Positions 13,016 through 13,187 of a stretch of DNA of 13,187 nt are shown one piece after another. The stretch lies in assembly GCA_021797415.1 (NCBI GenBank), contig JAJZZT010000254.1, positions 1-13,187 on the forward strand. Reading direction: 5' to 3'. Numbering within the stretch: position 1 is the stretch's first letter; each line of letters starts with the position of its first letter. Position numbers and translations under genes: made by a program. The notes under the pieces are model-generated. The model did no database searches, had not been told where the DNA came from, and saw only the letters and a list, made by a program, of their open reading frames with translations. Origin of the DNA: Bacillota bacterium (GTDB taxonomy: Bacteria; Bacillota; Bacilli; Alicyclobacillales; SLC66).

Positions 13016-13187
13016 AGAGCCTGTTCAAAAAGGGGACAGGTAAGATTCGCGCAGGGCAACGGGACATGGGATAAAGTCCTCTTTGCAGGCGCAATGGTTC
13101 CACATTTAGTGTCCGAGGCTCTAATCGGACACTAAATGTACTGTAACGCGCCTGCCGGAATTGGGTTTATCCCATGTCCCCGAGCGT
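13016..13187 (+). mobile_element. Second element end, inverted relative to the left one (partial)
   Basis: AGAGCCTGTTCAAAAAG (13016-13032) is the exact inverse of 181-197, so the two element bodies point outward from the interior of the window. CCTGT (13020-13024) and ACAGG (13036-13040) form a subterminal hairpin. After ~40 bases comes a nested palindrome (13061-13180). The body differs from the left element beyond the 17 shared bases. No ORF is present before the window ends. Calling it an IS or MITE end is inference. Confidence 0.45.
13061..13180. repeat. Nested three-stem palindrome
   Basis: Three perfect stems are nested symmetrically. Outer: GGGACATGGGATAAA (13061-13075) with TTTATCCCATGTCCC (13166-13180). 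Middle: GCAGGCGC (13085-13092) with GCGCCTGC (13148-13155). Inner: ACATTTAGTGTCCGA (13102-13116) with TCGGACACTAAATGT (13125-13139), around an 8-base loop. That is 38 paired positions in 120 bases, with internal loops of 7-10 bases on each side. It could be a cruciform, a long structured RNA, or the body of a MITE. Confidence 0.8.

Overview
The window looks like chromosome from a moderately high-GC Bacillota, plausibly an Alicyclobacillaceae-like Bacilli. The clues are AGGAGG-type ribosome binding sites with frequent GTG/TTG starts, a lipoate ligase very close to Bacillus LplJ, and the YkoE/YkoD/YkoC cofactor transporter family. The genus assignment is inference.

Left part (1-2750) is accessory and decayed. 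It holds the end of a putative insertion element (up to ~197) that cuts off an arsR-type regulator pseudogene; a perfect 16-bp palindrome upstream of it; a small coiled-coil protein gene (667-909); an IS66-family left-end relic (about 1094-1266); an unrecognised helical-repeat protein (1368-1856, minus); and ~880 bases with no convincing gene but with a compact two-hairpin element (2101-2160) and short tandem repeats.

Middle part (2751-5555) has a LysE/ArgO-type amino-acid exporter (minus), a frameshifted three-helix membrane protein followed closely by a 50-residue basic protein (plus), a 12-bp minisatellite, and an APH-fold phosphotransferase (minus).

The best preserved block (5738-10034, plus) is an apparent operon: lipoate-protein ligase lplJ, ECF substrate-binding subunit ykoE, and a single 862-residue polypeptide that joins two ABC ATPases (YkoD) to the EcfT transmembrane subunit (YkoC). 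The whole energising module of an ECF transporter is thus one chain. The operon links lipoate attachment with uptake of a cofactor precursor, by family HMP/thiamine. Lipoate and thiamine diphosphate serve the same 2-oxoacid dehydrogenase complexes.

Right part (10035-13187) has a diverged NRAMP-family metal transporter behind a long repeat-rich leader, a convergent zinc-dependent medium-chain alcohol/polyol dehydrogenase, and a ~500-base gene-free tail with a strong GC hairpin, an 18-bp tandem repeat, a second copy of the 17-bp element end (inverted relative to the left one), and a nested three-stem palindrome of ~120 bp at the window edge.

A recurring property of the window is about ten short tandem duplications (unit 12-22 bp), mostly between genes or at gene starts.
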